A DNA stretch of 64,000 nt. Source: Noviherbaspirillum humi (GTDB lineage: Bacteria; Pseudomonadota; Gammaproteobacteria; Burkholderiales; Burkholderiaceae_D). Below are positions 42,388-53,700 of this stretch, in pieces. Location of the stretch: NCBI RefSeq assembly GCF_900188095.1, contig NZ_FZOT01000002.1, positions 186,001 through 250,000 on the forward strand, written 5' to 3'. The notes beneath the pieces are model-generated. The model was not told where the DNA came from. It worked only from the letters and a program-made list of their open reading frames with translations, and ran no database searches. A program made the translations under genes and the position numbers. Each line of letters starts with the position of its first letter. The stretch's first letter is position 1.

Positions 42388-43506
42388 ATGAATACGCAAT
42401 TACTTGACGATCTGTTGGCCCCTATTCCGGGGGGCCATCCTGGCGGCGAAGACATGTCGTTCTCGCGCGAATTCGATGCCATTCGCGAGGCACGACGCCA
42501 GGACGACGCCGGCTTGTCCCAGGGGGAGTGGCAGACTGCGCCCAAAGCAGCACAATGGCCGCTGGTTGCGCGGCTTTGTGAAGACCTGCTCAAAAACCGC
42601 AGCAAGGACTTGCAGGCCGCCTGCTGGTACACGGACGCCTTGATTCGCACCCAAGGCTTTTCCGGTTTGGTCTTTGGCCTCACGGTGCTGCAAGCCCTGC
42701 TGAGCGATTTTTGGGAGTTCCTCTATCCACCGCTCGATCCATCAGATCCGGAAGAACGTGCCGCCCGCCTCGTCTGGCTGGACAGGGAAGCGGCCGCCGC
42801 AGTTCGGGAAGCGCCGCTGACCGGCAAGGAAACAGGATTTTCCTGGCTGACCTGGCAGGCGGCGATGACGCTAGACAATCTCGCACTGAAAGATCCCGCC
42901 GCGCGTCAGGCCGCAGCCAGGGATGGCGCCATCAGTGGAGAGCAATTCGACCGGGCGGCAATGGAAAGCGGGCTGAATTTTTATCAATCGATGAACTCGA
43001 CGCTGACGCAAGCGGCACGGCTCGTGGCGCAGATTGAAGATCGTCTCGATACCGCCTTCGGCCAGCATGCCCCTACGCTTCCCATGCTCAGGCAAGCCTT
43101 GTCGGATTGCCGGTCGGTCGTCAGCCGGAGTATTGCCAAACTTGGCGGCGTGCAGGAGGTCGATGAAGCGACCTCGCCGGTCGATACCGTCGTACCCGCC
43201 AAAATCTTTACGCCGATTGCGACAAACGCCTCGTTGCAAGTGCCGCCCGAAACGGCTGTGGTCACCGGCGCTGCCAACCAAGGGGTAATGCTCACTTCCC
43301 GCCGGGAGGCCGTCGTCCACCTGCGCCTCGTTGCGTCATATTTTCGTGAACAGGAGCCGCACAGCCCGGTCGGACCGCTGGTCGAACGGGCCGCCAAGTG
43401 GGCGGAAATGCCACTCGATCAATGGCTTGAAGCGGTCGTCAAGGACGCCGCTACCCTGCAGCAGCTAAGGGAATTGCTCGACCTGCCGCGCGACCGGCAA
43501 GCCTGA
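42388..43506 (+). CDS. tssA: Type VI secretion system protein TssA
   Basis: 372 residues from the ATG at 42388 behind GGAG. The ImpA N-terminal domain is clear (LLAPIPGGHPGGEDMSFSREFDAIREARRQDD, then WPLVARLCEDLLKNRSKDLQAACWYTDALIR). The C-terminus PVGPLVERAAKWAEMPLDQWLEAVV is the conserved end of short TssA proteins. It organises baseplate and sheath polymerisation. The gene faces clpV across a 204-base convergent gap with nothing recognisable. Confidence 0.9.
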   Translation: MNTQLLDDLLAPIPGGHPGGEDMSFSREFDAIREARRQDDAGLSQGEWQTAPKAAQWPLVARLCEDLLKNRSKDLQAACWYTDALIRTQGFSGLVFGLTVLQALLSDFWEFLYPPLDPSDPEERAARLVWLDREAAAAVREAPLTGKETGFSWLTWQAAMTLDNLALKDPAARQAAARDGAISGEQFDRAAMESGLNFYQSMNSTLTQAARLVAQIEDRLDTAFGQHAPTLPMLRQALSDCRSVVSRSIAKLGGVQEVDEATSPVDTVVPAKIFTPIATNASLQVPPETAVVTGAANQGVMLTSRREAVVHLRLVASYFREQEPHSPVGPLVERAAKWAEMPLDQWLEAVVKDAATLQQLRELLDLPRDRQA

Positions 43507-43710
43507 TGACAAAAGGCGCGAGCGCCAAGCCATCTAATCCGCTGTTGATTGGACTCACGTGCCCTAAGACTAGGCCTAGCGCTTCTCCTCCCGCCCTGCC
43601 TTCACCCGCCTCCATGCCTCAGCAACGTGACTGAGCACCGGCTCGACAGCAGCGAGCACCCTGGACCGCGAGTAAAAATCCGAACTGTTCAGGGGGCCGC
43701 TTCCAGGGTT

Positions 43711-46380
43711 TCAGCTAACCACTACTTCGATGCGCTGACGCCTTACCCGAGCTTCCACCTGACGTATCGGTTCGCCCACCGACAGTTTCTCCAGCACTCG
43801 CTGCGAGATCTCCGCCAGCAGTCCGCTGGAGATGATGGCATCCGCATTCCGGGCGCCGCTATCCACTTCGCTGCAACGTGCCACGATCATTTCGGACAGT
43901 TTCGGATCGCTTAGAAACGCGGCGCCGTACTGCCGCTGCAATCGGTCGCGTATTTTCTGCAGCTTCAGGCCGACAATGCGGCTCATTGCCTTCTCATCGA
44001 GCGGATAGTAAGGGATCACGGATAGCCGGCCGAGGAAAGCTGGCTTGAAGATGCGCTGCAGTTCGGGTCTGATCAATTCCCGCAAGTCGTCAGGAGTCGG
44101 CCGGCGGCAGGCATCGCCTACCTTCACGCCGGCGTCAACCGCACGCATGACGGTGGCGCTACCCGCATTCGAGCAGAGCAGGATGACGGCATGCCGGAAA
44201 TCCACCTGGCGTCCCTCGGCATCGTCCAACGTGCCTTTGTCGAACACCTGGAAGAAGAGTTCGAGCACATCAGGATGGGCTTTTTCCGCTTCATCCAGCA
44301 GGATGACGCAGTGCGGGCGTCGCCGCACGGCCTCGGTAAGGACGCCTCCCTGACCGTAGCCAACATAGCCGGGCGGCGCGCCTTTTAAGGTCGCGACATT
44401 GTGGGCTTCCTGATACTCGGACAAGTTGATCGTCACGATATGCCGCTCGCCACCATACAGCATCTCGGCCAGAGCCAGCGCGGTCTCCGTCTTGCCTACG
44501 CCGGATGGGCCGGCGAGCAGGAATACGCCCTTGGGCTTGGCAGGGTCTTCCAGGCCTGCCCTTGCAATCAGCATGTGTCGGCTGATTTCGTCCAACGCGT
44601 GGTCCTGGCCAATGATGCGCAGCTCGAGGCGTTGACGCAGTTCGCGGACCAACTCCAATTCCGCTGCCAGCATGCGGCCGAGCGGGATGCCGGTCCATTC
44701 GGCAACGACTTGTGCCACGACGCCCTTGTCGACGCAGTCATGCACCATCGGCCCGCCTACGGCGCTTCGCAAGCGTGCCGTGGTTTCGGTCAATTCGGCA
44801 CGGAGCTCGTTCAAGCGGGAATGGAAAACCGCCTTCTCCGGCGCCGGATCTGCAGCATCGTTCGCAGCGGCATTGATTTCGGACTGCAAGGCGTCAATGC
44901 GGCGGTACAAGGCCTGCTGTCCGCGCCATGCCGCTTCCCGCCGTTCGAGTTCGCTGCCGAGCAAGGCATGCCGGCCTCGCAATGTCTCGATACGCTCGGC
45001 GTGGTCGCCGTTTTCTTCCCGCATCAGGGAAGCGATTTCCGCCTCGGCGCCATGCATCAGCTGGCGCAGGTCGGTGATATCGCGCGGCACGCCGGTCTGG
45101 GAAATGGCTACCTTGGCGCAGGCCGTGTCGAGAACGCTCACCGCCTTGTCGGGAAGCTGCCTTTCACTGAGATACCGGCTCGAGAGCGTCACCGCCTGCT
45201 GCAGCGCCTCGTCGAGGATGCGCACGCCATGATGGGCTTCCATGGCCGTCGCGATGCCGCGCAGCATGCGGATGGCAGTTTCCTCGTCCGGCTGGGCAAC
45301 CTTCACGACCTGGAAGCGCCGCGCCAGCGCAGCATCCTTCTCCATGTAACGCTTGTATTCAGACCAGGTCGTTGCCGCAATGGTGCGCAGCTCGCCGCGG
45401 GCCAGCGCCGGCTTGAGCAGATTGGCGGCATCGCCCTGCCCCGCGGCGGCGCCAGCTCCAACCAGGGTATGGGCTTCATCGATGAAAAGCATTATCGGGT
45501 GCGGGCTGGCCTTGACTTCGTCGATGGTGGCCTTCAGCCTTGCCTCGAATTCGCCTTTCATGCTGGCCCCAGCCTGCAGCAGGCCCAGGTCGAGCGCATG
45601 AATCGCAAAGTCGCGCATTGCTGCCGGCACCTCGCCGTTGACGATGCGCAGCGCCAACCCTTCTACGATAGCGGTCTTGCCCACACCCGGCTCGCCGGTC
45701 AGGATTGGATTGTTCTGGCGCCGCCGCAGCAGGATGTCGATCACTTGCGCGATCTCGCCCTCCCGGCCTGTCACCGGATCGATCTTGCCGGCCCGGGCCA
45801 GGGTGGTCAGGTCGGTGGTATAGGCAGCCAATGCGCCGCTTTGCCGGCCCGCGCCTGGCAGGCCGGATCCATCCTCATCCCGTCGCGCCGAACCCATGCC
45901 GGCTGACTCTTCCGAACCGCTCATGGCCAGCATCATCGCCTCGCGCAGCGCCGGCTGCGCCAGTCCTGCCAGCGGAGGCATGACCGGCTTCCATTGCCTG
46001 GAAAACGTCTCATCGGCCAACATGACGTGAAGCAGGTGCGCGCTGCGGATGCTCGCCATGCCGTACTCTAGGCTGGCGACCAGCCAGGCGCTGCGCAGCC
46101 ATGCCTGCAGCTGCGCGGACAATACCGGATTGCGCGGATTGCCGGTTCGGAAGCCGCCCACTTCCGTCCGCATGTCCTCCTGCAGCTGCGAGCAGGAAAT
46201 GCCGGCCGATGTCAGAGCCCGGCACCAATCACTACCTGGAAGATGCAGCATCGCCTGCATCAGGTGTTCGACATCGACCTCATGATGCGTTGCCGACCGG
46301 GCCGCAGCCGCCGCCTGCTCCATCGCCTGGCGCGACAACGGACTCATTCTGCCGATCAGCGCCTTCAATTCAACCGTCAT
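43711..46380 (-). CDS. tssH: Type VI secretion AAA+ ATPase TssH/ClpV
   Basis: 889 residues. A Clp N-domain that would bind the TssC sheath, a first AAA module with [13 protein letters not shown] and [13 protein letters not shown], a coiled middle domain, and a second module with [18 protein letters not shown] and [16 protein letters not shown]. The C-terminal region matches ClpV rather than ClpB. It recycles contracted sheath. It is the last gene of the minus-strand T6SS operon. Confidence 0.95.
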   Translation of the reverse strand: MTVELKALIGRMSPLSRQAMEQAAAAARSATHHEVDVEHLMQAMLHLPGSDWCRALTSAGISCSQLQEDMRTEVGGFRTGNPRNPVLSAQLQAWLRSAWLVASLEYGMASIRSAHLLHVMLADETFSRQWKPVMPPLAGLAQPALREAMMLAMSGSEESAGMGSARRDEDGSGLPGAGRQSGALAAYTTDLTTLARAGKIDPVTGREGEIAQVIDILLRRRQNNPILTGEPGVGKTAIVEGLALRIVNGEVPAAMRDFAIHALDLGLLQAGASMKGEFEARLKATIDEVKASPHPIMLFIDEAHTLVGAGAAAGQGDAANLLKPALARGELRTIAATTWSEYKRYMEKDAALARRFQVVKVAQPDEETAIRMLRGIATAMEAHHGVRILDEALQQAVTLSSRYLSERQLPDKAVSVLDTACAKVAISQTGVPRDITDLRQLMHGAEAEIASLMREENGDHAERIETLRGRHALLGSELERREAAWRGQQALYRRIDALQSEINAAANDAADPAPEKAVFHSRLNELRAELTETTARLRSAVGGPMVHDCVDKGVVAQVVAEWTGIPLGRMLAAELELVRELRQRLELRIIGQDHALDEISRHMLIARAGLEDPAKPKGVFLLAGPSGVGKTETALALAEMLYGGERHIVTINLSEYQEAHNVATLKGAPPGYVGYGQGGVLTEAVRRRPHCVILLDEAEKAHPDVLELFFQVFDKGTLDDAEGRQVDFRHAVILLCSNAGSATVMRAVDAGVKVGDACRRPTPDDLRELIRPELQRIFKPAFLGRLSVIPYYPLDEKAMSRIVGLKLQKIRDRLQRQYGAAFLSDPKLSEMIVARCSEVDSGARNADAIISSGLLAEISQRVLEKLSVGEPIRQVEARVRRQRIEVVVS

Positions 46381-46428
46381 TGCCTCTCCCCTTCCCCTGC
46401 ATTGCCGGCATCAATTGCCCCAAACGAA

Positions 46429-46932
46429 TCAGCCGCCATGGAACTGGACCTCGGCCGCATGCTTGTCGCCGATTTCAGTCACGTATTTGATTTGTACCTT
46501 TTTAATTGACAGGCCTGCCTTGGCAAGCTCATCCCTCACCGCAGCGGCTCGGGCGATGGCTGCGTCACGTGCATTGCCGACTTGCCGCCGGTCGCAAAAG
46601 CCGGTGATCGTCAGCCGGCTCGACGACTTCGCGCGGTCGGCCAACTGGGCAATCAGCTTGCGCGCGTCCTCGTCGAGCTTGATGCTGAGTTTTTCGAAGG
46701 GGACCAGCACCGGATTGGCCGTCAGACTGGCGGACTTTACATCGCGCGGTTCCGCCATGGTGCTGGCGCCAACTGCCTTCTGCGCAATGATGGGCGGCGC
46801 TTCGTTCGAGACGGAACCTTGGGGCGCCGGGGACTGCGCGCAACCGCCCAGCAGCGCGGCGCCCATGACGAAGGCCGAGAGATTCGTCGAAGCTGGAACG
46901 GAGGTTGAAAACCGGGGTAAAGCATTAGCCAT
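46429..46932 (-). CDS. OmpA-like lipoprotein of the T6SS cluster
   Basis: 167 residues from 46932 (MANALPRFSTSV), giving a lipoprotein signal with lipobox LGGC; an upstream in-frame ATG gives a poor signal. The C-terminal half resembles an OmpA peptidoglycan-binding domain (FEKLSIKLDEDARKLIAQLA ... LTITGFCDRRQVGNARDAAIARAAAVRDEL), with the ring Asp/Arg pair partly altered. TssL here lacks its own OmpA domain, so this protein could supply the wall anchor, as TagL or similar proteins do. It lies between hcp and clpV. Confidence 0.7.
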   Translation of the reverse strand: MANALPRFSTSVPASTNLSAFVMGAALLGGCAQSPAPQGSVSNEAPPIIAQKAVGASTMAEPRDVKSASLTANPVLVPFEKLSIKLDEDARKLIAQLADRAKSSSRLTITGFCDRRQVGNARDAAIARAAAVRDELAKAGLSIKKVQIKYVTEIGDKHAAEVQFHGG

Positions 46933-47019
46933 GCGACCTGTCCTTGAACTACCTGTTCGAATCATGAAAACCATGCCGCCGTGTGGCACAGCGGCATGCA
47001 TGCCCGCGCAAACCGCCGC

Positions 47020-47520
47020 TCAGGCAATGGCCTTGTTGGCAGTGAGATCCCAGCCGGCGCTGACGTTGCCGCCTCCGGACCCGTCTTCCCGTTTCTGCTG
47101 GGTGTAGGTCCATTTGATCTTGCCGTAGGACAGCGCCACCTTCTCGCTCGGGAAGCCGCTGTCGCCGGCGGCCGCGCCCTGTTCCTCTATCCTGGAAATC
47201 ATGACCTGCTCCATCCGAATTTCCATGTACTTCATCTTGTTGCCGCCGGCACGGCACAGTTCGACCACCACTTCCTTGATGTGCTTGCCGGTGCAGCAGG
47301 CGTCATGCAGCTTGGGGCTGGCTTTGTCGAGGTGATGCACGAAATTGAAGGTGCCGTGCTGGACACGTTCGGCGGTCGCTCCGCCTACCGAACTGGCGGT
47401 GCTGGACGCCGGCTGCTCGAGCTTGTGGTCATAAGAAAGCACCTCTATCCAATCCTGATGGGCGTGATCGCTCGATTCGCCAGGTATGCCGTCGATCTTG
47501 ATGAAGCTGTCAAATGCCAT
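47020..47520 (-). CDS. hcp: Hcp family tube protein (TssD)
   Basis: 166 residues with GGGAGG upstream. The Hcp1 pattern is evident: MAFDSFIKIDGIPGESSD at the N-terminus, FNFVHHLDKASPKLHDACCTGKHIKEV, and KIKWTYTQQ. It forms hexameric rings of the inner tube. A small GCCGCC/GGCGGC hairpin (47564-47579) lies between tssC and this gene, a place where transcript processing often raises hcp levels. Confidence 0.94.
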   Translation of the reverse strand: MAFDSFIKIDGIPGESSDHAHQDWIEVLSYDHKLEQPASSTASSVGGATAERVQHGTFNFVHHLDKASPKLHDACCTGKHIKEVVVELCRAGGNKMKYMEIRMEQVMISRIEEQGAAAGDSGFPSEKVALSYGKIKWTYTQQKREDGSGGGNVSAGWDLTANKAIA

Positions 47521-47629
47521 GTTTCCTCCCTGATGGAAAGTCCGTTGAATGTAGCGGCGCCTTGCCGCCGTGAGGCGGCCTTCATCCGAGTCCCGAGGCG
47601 CCCGGGACGTGATGCCTACTTGTAAAAAA

Positions 47630-49120
47630 CTATCTGGCGTTGCGCGGCAATTCGGCCACGAGGCGCAGCGAAATGGTCAATTCGTCGAGCTGAAAGTGTG
47701 GCCGCAGGAAAGCTGCCGCTCGATACACCCCGGGCCGACCCGGAACTTCCACCACCTCGACACGCGCTTCGCGCAAGGGATACTTGGCCTTGGCTTCCTG
47801 AGAAGCGGAATCGTCCAGCAACACGTATTGCGCCAGCCAGGTATTGAGGAAATCCTGCACGCTTTCGCGCGAAGCGAAGCTGCCGATCTTGTCCCGCACG
47901 ATCGCCTTCATGTAATGCGCGATGCGGGACGTGGCGAATACATAGGGCAGCTGCGCCGACAGGCGGGCATTCGCATTCGCGGCGTCGGTGTTGTAGGTTT
48001 TGGCCTTCTGCACCGACTGGCCGCTGAAGAAGGCGGCGTAATCGGTGTTCTTGCAATGCACCAGCGAGATGAAGCCGAGGTCGGACAGCAGTTTCTCGGT
48101 GCGATCGGTGATTGCCACCTCCGTCGGGCACTTGAGCGCAACCTCGCCCTCATCAGTCTTGAAAGCATGAGTCGGCAAACCCTCTACCAATCCGCCGCCT
48201 TCCACGCCCCGGATGGCGGCCAGCCAGCCATAGTTGGCGAAGGCATCGGTCAGGCGGGCGGCGAATGCATACGCGGCATTGGTCCAGAGGTATTTGTCAT
48301 GGTCGGCGCCATCGACGTCTTCCTCGAAATGAAAGGCGTCCACCGGCAGGGTATCCGCGCCATAGGGCAGCCGGCCCAGCACGTGGGGAAGCACCAGCCC
48401 GACATAGCGGGAATCGTCCGACTCGCGGAAGGATTTCCACTTGGCGTACTCAACCGTGTCGAAGACTTTCGCCAGGTCGCGCGGCTTGCCGATGTCATTG
48501 AAGCTCTCCAGCCCGAACAGGCCCGGCGCCGCGGCGGAGATGAGCGGAGCATGGGCTGCCGCGCCGACGTGGGACAATTGCTCCAGCAGATAGAAATCCT
48601 CCGGATGCCGCGAGAATTCAAAGTCTCCGATGAGCGCCGCATAGGGTGCGCCGCCGAAGGTGCCGTACTCCTCTTCATAGATCTTCTTGAAGAGCGCCGA
48701 CTGGTCGAAATCCGGGGCTGCGCGGAAATCCTTTACCAAATCCTTCTTGGACGCATTCAGCACCCGGACTTTAAGCATTGAACTGGTCTCGGACTGCGTG
48801 ACCAGGTAATGCAAGCCGCGCCATGAGGCTTCGAGGCGCTGGAAGTCCGGATGATGCATGATGGCGTTGACCTGCTCCGACAGCATGCGATCGATTTCCG
48901 CGATGCGCATGTCGATGCCGGCGGCCAGATCGCGGGACACCGCCAGCGCGCCGGACAGCACTTCGCCGGCGAGCTGGGCTATCTGCTCCCGCGCGCTGGC
49001 ATTCTCTCTGGGCGTCAGCGCCAGGCGACAGCCGTCGATGATGTCGTCGAGCAGCGAATGGGTGCCGCTGGCAACCACGGCTTCCGCGGCGGCATGGTCG
49101 GGTAGGACGTCTTTCGTCAT
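47630..49120 (-). CDS. tssC: Type VI sheath large subunit TssC
   Basis: 496 residues. Family segments: HPDFQRLEASWRGLHYLV, DLVKDF, EEEYGTFGGAPYAALIGDFEF, FESFRE-like ESDDSRYVGLVLPHVLGRLPYG, and the C-terminal RPGVYRAAAFLRPHFQLDELTISLRLVAELP. With TssB it builds the contractile sheath. It starts three bases after tssB. Confidence 0.96.
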   Translation of the reverse strand: MTKDVLPDHAAAEAVVASGTHSLLDDIIDGCRLALTPRENASAREQIAQLAGEVLSGALAVSRDLAAGIDMRIAEIDRMLSEQVNAIMHHPDFQRLEASWRGLHYLVTQSETSSMLKVRVLNASKKDLVKDFRAAPDFDQSALFKKIYEEEYGTFGGAPYAALIGDFEFSRHPEDFYLLEQLSHVGAAAHAPLISAAAPGLFGLESFNDIGKPRDLAKVFDTVEYAKWKSFRESDDSRYVGLVLPHVLGRLPYGADTLPVDAFHFEEDVDGADHDKYLWTNAAYAFAARLTDAFANYGWLAAIRGVEGGGLVEGLPTHAFKTDEGEVALKCPTEVAITDRTEKLLSDLGFISLVHCKNTDYAAFFSGQSVQKAKTYNTDAANANARLSAQLPYVFATSRIAHYMKAIVRDKIGSFASRESVQDFLNTWLAQYVLLDDSASQEAKAKYPLREARVEVVEVPGRPGVYRAAAFLRPHFQLDELTISLRLVAELPRNAR

Positions 49121-49123
49121 TCC

Positions 49124-49630
49124 TTATTCCTCCTGTTGAACGGAATCGGCCTGGATCTGGCGCAGCTTGTCCGTATCACGCACGATCTCGTCGAGCATTT
49201 CCTCCAGCTTGTCGTTGCCGGCCATCCGGTTGCGCAGGTCGAACAGCCGGGAGCGGATTTCCAGCAATTGCCGCAGGGGCTCGACCTGTTCGACGATGCG
49301 GTCCGGTTCGAAATCGCGCAATTGACTGAAATTCAGCGCCAGCCTGAGCCGGGAGTCATCGCCGGCCAGGCGGTTGTCCACGTCAAGCTGCAGACGCGGC
49401 GCCATCCCCTTGAGCACCTCGTCGAAATTGTCACGATCAATCTCGACGAACTTCCGCTCCTTCAGCTTGGGCAGGGCTTGCGCCGGCTGGCCGGCGAATT
49501 CACCGAGCACGCCGAGGACGAAAGGCAACTCCTTGGTTTCCAGCGCGTCGCCGACTTCGACGTCATAGGTGATCTGTACGCGCGGAGGACGAACGCGCGA
49601 CAACTTCTTCTGAGTGCTTTCCTTGGCCAT
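49124..49630 (-). CDS. tssB: Type VI sheath small subunit TssB
   Basis: 168 residues from 49630 (MAKESTQKKLSRVRPPRVQITYDVE), preceded by AAAGGGAA. The signature KELPFVLGVLGEFAGQPAQALPKLKERKFVEIDRDNFDEV is complete, and the C-terminus predicts the helix that pairs with TssC. A longer ORF start 17 codons upstream is not supported. Confidence 0.95.
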   Translation of the reverse strand: MAKESTQKKLSRVRPPRVQITYDVEVGDALETKELPFVLGVLGEFAGQPAQALPKLKERKFVEIDRDNFDEVLKGMAPRLQLDVDNRLAGDDSRLRLALNFSQLRDFEPDRIVEQVEPLRQLLEIRSRLFDLRNRMAGNDKLEEMLDEIVRDTDKLRQIQADSVQQEE

Positions 49631-49677
49631 TCGGATTCCCTTTCTGCTGGTTGGATGGATTTGCAAGAGGTCGGCGA

Positions 49678-50736
49678 TCATGCATCGAGCCGGTCATCGA
49701 GCTTCGCACTGACGTCGGCGAGGAACCACGCCAGCCGCTTCAAGCTGCAAGCCGGATCGGCTAACAGGCGGTCCAGCGCATAGGCGACCTCGGCGTAGAG
49801 CGGATGCCTGCACCACGCCTCCTGCCGCGATCCCAGGTCGAGCCGATGAGCGTCGTTCAGCGCTGGCTGCAGCGCTTGCGCCAACAAGCGCCGGTCCGCA
49901 CCATGGAAGCCGGTCATCAACAGGAAACGGCTGCTCGATTCCTGCTTGATCAGGAAAGTCGCCAGCCACGGCAGGTCGTCGTCGTTCCCCTGCCGAATTG
50001 CTTCGAGCAGACGCAGCCAGGCGCTTGCCGCCAATACCTGCTCGCCGCGATCCGGAGGCAGAGGCAGCATGATGCTTTGATGGGCTTCCTGGCCCGGAAA
50101 GCGGCGCAGGAAGGCCCGATAGAAAAGAAGATTCAACAAGGCTTGCGCCAGTGCGTCGCGGCTGCCGATGTGATCATCCAGCAAGCCGCCGAAATAACGG
50201 GTGGAGGTGGACTCCATGTAGCGCGCCAACACGCTTTCGGCCAACACCGCATCCCCCAGCGTGTCTGCGGCTTGCAGAGAAGATTCCAGATACTGGCGAC
50301 AGGCGAACACATCGAAGGCCGGCGCGGCAGCTATGCCCTGGCCGGAGCCCTGTTCGAATTGTTGAAGCAGGCCGGCCGCAAAGATTTCCAGCGCGACGGA
50401 TGAGATGCAGGCCATGCCTGCCACGATTGGCGCAGGCAACGTCAATGCGGCAAGCAAGGGATAGCGCCTGCCGGCCTGGTCGACGCTGGGCGCCAATACA
50501 CCCAATAGCGCATGGCGCCGATCGGCTGTGGCGAACTGAAACCAGCAGGGAGCGGCGTACCGGCTCAATGAGTCGCTGCAACTGTCCTCGACAGCGGCTT
50601 GCAGCAAACGATCCAGCTCCAGCAAGGCCGGATGCTCCGCGTTCACCCGAATGAAATCTGCGTGACGCGGCGATTTTCCATAGATGACGTAGCCCTTCTC
50701 GTCGCTGGCCTCATGCCGCTTGAATGACAGGATCAT
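49678..50736 (-). CDS. tagF: Type VI secretion-associated protein TagF
   Basis: 352 residues. The TagF/ImpM N-terminal domain is recognisable: YGKSPRHADFIRVNAEHPALLELDRLLQ, WFQFATADRRHALLGVLAPSVDQAGRRYPLL. In Pseudomonas TagF restrains the system post-translationally by blocking Fha. No fha, ppkA or pppA is inside this window, so regulation may differ. It overlaps the tssM end by four bases. Confidence 0.85.
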   Translation of the reverse strand: MILSFKRHEASDEKGYVIYGKSPRHADFIRVNAEHPALLELDRLLQAAVEDSCSDSLSRYAAPCWFQFATADRRHALLGVLAPSVDQAGRRYPLLAALTLPAPIVAGMACISSVALEIFAAGLLQQFEQGSGQGIAAAPAFDVFACRQYLESSLQAADTLGDAVLAESVLARYMESTSTRYFGGLLDDHIGSRDALAQALLNLLFYRAFLRRFPGQEAHQSIMLPLPPDRGEQVLAASAWLRLLEAIRQGNDDDLPWLATFLIKQESSSRFLLMTGFHGADRRLLAQALQPALNDAHRLDLGSRQEAWCRHPLYAEVAYALDRLLADPACSLKRLAWFLADVSAKLDDRLDA

Positions 50737-53700
50737 GGCGCACGCTCCTGGAGCGCCACCTTGTCTGGCAGGGCGAGGTTACGCAATCCAACGAAAGCAA
50801 GCGGATTGGCACCGCTCACCATGCGGAAGTTGAAACGAACCACTCCCGCGTCGCCGTCGCCGCCCGCCGGGCGCTGGCCGATCGTTGCCTTTTCCCCTGC
50901 CCCGCGTCCGCCTGTATGGCGCCATTCGAGCTGAACGGTGGCGGCGCCGGGATTTTCGTTTCTGGCCGCCGCAAGCAAGCGGAGCAAACCAAGGCGACCA
51001 TCGAACCCGGCGACGGTATTGGCCGCGCCGCTGAAGGACACAGTTTGTATCCTGGCACCCTGAGCCGCGCCTTCGGGAACGCCGGGCCAACTGAAGCCGG
51101 TCCAGATCTGCGGGCCATTGCGGTATTTGACCGCCTGGCCGTCGATTTCAAGCGAAATCTCCGACAACCCTGGCGTGGGTACCGGCTGCAATTCGAAGCG
51201 GGAAGCTTCGCCTTCCTGCAATGCCGCGCTTGCCGCGGCGGAAAACCGTGCCACGCCTGAAAGAAAGGCGGGATTGAAGTTGATCCCAAGCCCGGCCCAA
51301 GTGCGGGGTACCAGCGCTTCGCCGCGCCGCATGACAAGGCCGGACAGATTCTTGTCGATAAAGCGTGCCAGGATGCCTTCCTTCGGCTTAAGGAACTTGG
51401 CGATATCCGGCAATGTGGCTTCGCTGGCTGAATCGGCAAATGGATATTTGCTTGCCAGCCCGCGCCAACTGCCAAGCACATCGGCCTGCCATGCCTGGTT
51501 CAGGTCCTGCTCCACCAGCGGCAGCATAAGCGCATAGGCTTGCATCAGCGGTCGTACCAGCAGGGGCCGGACGAGGGATCGGCTCTCCTCCGACATGCCG
51601 GCAAGCAGCTGGGCATCGACCAGATTCAGCGCATCGGCCAGTTCCGAACCGCTCCCGGCGAGGGTGGCCTGGAGCCATTGCCGCGCCGATGCGCCTGCCT
51701 CCCCGCTGGCCGCGATTTGCGCCATGCGCGATCGAATCTTGCCGAGCGCATCGAAATAGGCCGCGAGCGGCGCAGGCTTGTCGTTCGATGCGGCGCTCAG
51801 CCAATGCAGAACCTGGAATTTCCGGCCCGTCTCTCCCAGTTGTGCGTCGGCCGTACCGGCCGGCGCGCTGCGGGTGCCGAGAATCAGTTGTTCGGTTCGC
51901 TCGATCACTGATTTCCTGGCTTGATCAAGCGACCGGCTGAGCTGCGATGGATTGTCCCAGGAGGTTTCCTGCACAGCCCGCTGCAGCAAAAGGTGGATGG
52001 GTGATTGCTGAGCCTGCGACAACCTGGCGAAGGCTTGTACCCCGGCGTTCAGGTCGGCGGCCTCGCGCACCGTGACACCTTGCAGGAACGCGGCCCACTC
52101 GGCCTGATAGTCCGCCTTGTAGAGCGCCTCCAGTTCGCGTCGGTTCTTCTCTTCCGAGCCTTCCTTGGCGAGGTCGTCCTGAGTCATGGTCGCGAGTACC
52201 CAATCGTCGCCCTTTATCACGCCCTTGCTGGCGGATTCGATGGCGCCGCGGAAGTACTTCTCCCACGCCTCCCGGGTAAATGCGCCCTGAACGACCCGGC
52301 TCGCGGCAAGCGGGCTGGCATCCGCCGGCGCAAGCATGCTGCTCAAAGTCAGCGGTACAAATTGCGTGTTGGCGCGGGACTTCAATTCGTTATAGACCCT
52401 TTCCTTGGCCGACAGGCGGGACATCGCGCCGCGAAGCGCAGTGCGGCTGGCGGCAACCAATTCGCCGCGCGGCGTGATCAGGGGCAGGTCCGGTCTATCG
52501 AGCTGGGAGAGATAGAAGCCGATCAGGCGTTCGGCCAGGCGGCTGATGTCTTCCATGTTGCCCTTGCCGCGATTGGCTTCAAGCCAGGGGCGCCAGTAAC
52601 GGGGAAGTTGATCGGCGAGATGGGCAGCGTCCATGCGTTCACGCAGCCCGAGCATAAGGTAGGTCTTGAGCGCATTGTAGCCGTCGTCTAGGTTCCTGGC
52701 TGCGGGCTTGATTTCCAGCGGCAACGGCCTCGCGGCAAGCGACTCGGTTCTGGGCGCTGGACGGCTGCTAGACGCTGCGCCAGGGCCGCCGGCAGGCACG
52801 TTCCCGACCAGCATGACCCGCGCGTCGGCGAATCCGGTCGCGCGGTCGAAGAAGATGGGGATGACAGGCAGGCCGGACGGCCTGGCCGGCTGGACCGGGC
52901 GGCTGGTGCGTGGCGGCGCTTGAGGCGCCGGCGGCTTGGTGCTGGCTGCCGCGTCGCCGGAGGCCGGCGGACTTGGTGCAGGCGCGGCCTGCAATGACGA
53001 CAGTTTCTGCTCAAGGCCGGCGGAGATCGGTTCCAGCATGAGCAGACGCATGCCAGCGAAGAAGTCGGCTCGAAGTGCTTTCTCGATCTTCTCGCCCTGG
53101 TATAGCCGCAATCCGATGCGCATCGGATGACCTTGCCGGCGATAGGTATCGAGCTGTTCGAGTCGCAGTTGCAGCACCTGGAGTGCCTTGAGACGATCGG
53201 CCAACTCGCTGCTCGCCAGGAGCCCAGCCGCCGCCGCTCGCTCCTCCGCGGCTTGCTCGATCAGCTTGTGATTGCCGATGTAAGACCAGGCAAGGGCTCC
53301 GGCGACGCAGGCGAGTGCCGCGATGCCCGCGGCGATTCCCGTGATGCGGGCACGGCTACCGCGCGTCGCGCCTTGGCGTGTCACCAGGAATTGGTCGGGA
53401 AACAGCACCTGCTGGAACAGGCCGCGCAGGAAATAGCTGCAGGATGTCGCTGCGCGCGTCTGCTCGAAACCGGGCCGGGACAAATGAAACCTGGCTGCCA
53501 CCCGGGCACCTGCCGCAATGCGCGGCAGCCCTTCCTGCAACGCACTGGTGAAGTAGAAGCCGCGCAGCAGTGGCCTGGCATGGAAAGTGTCGTTCTGGAA
53601 CAGCAGTTCAGCGAACCGTCCTACCGCCTCGCGCAGGCCGTTGAATTCAATCGGAAAGGAGAAGAGCGCAGCCCGGCGGGCTTCCGCCATCGGTTGCGCC

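Noticed and set aside
47570-48781. Open frame of 403 codons on the plus strand
   Set aside because: Antisense to tssC; no recognisable protein.
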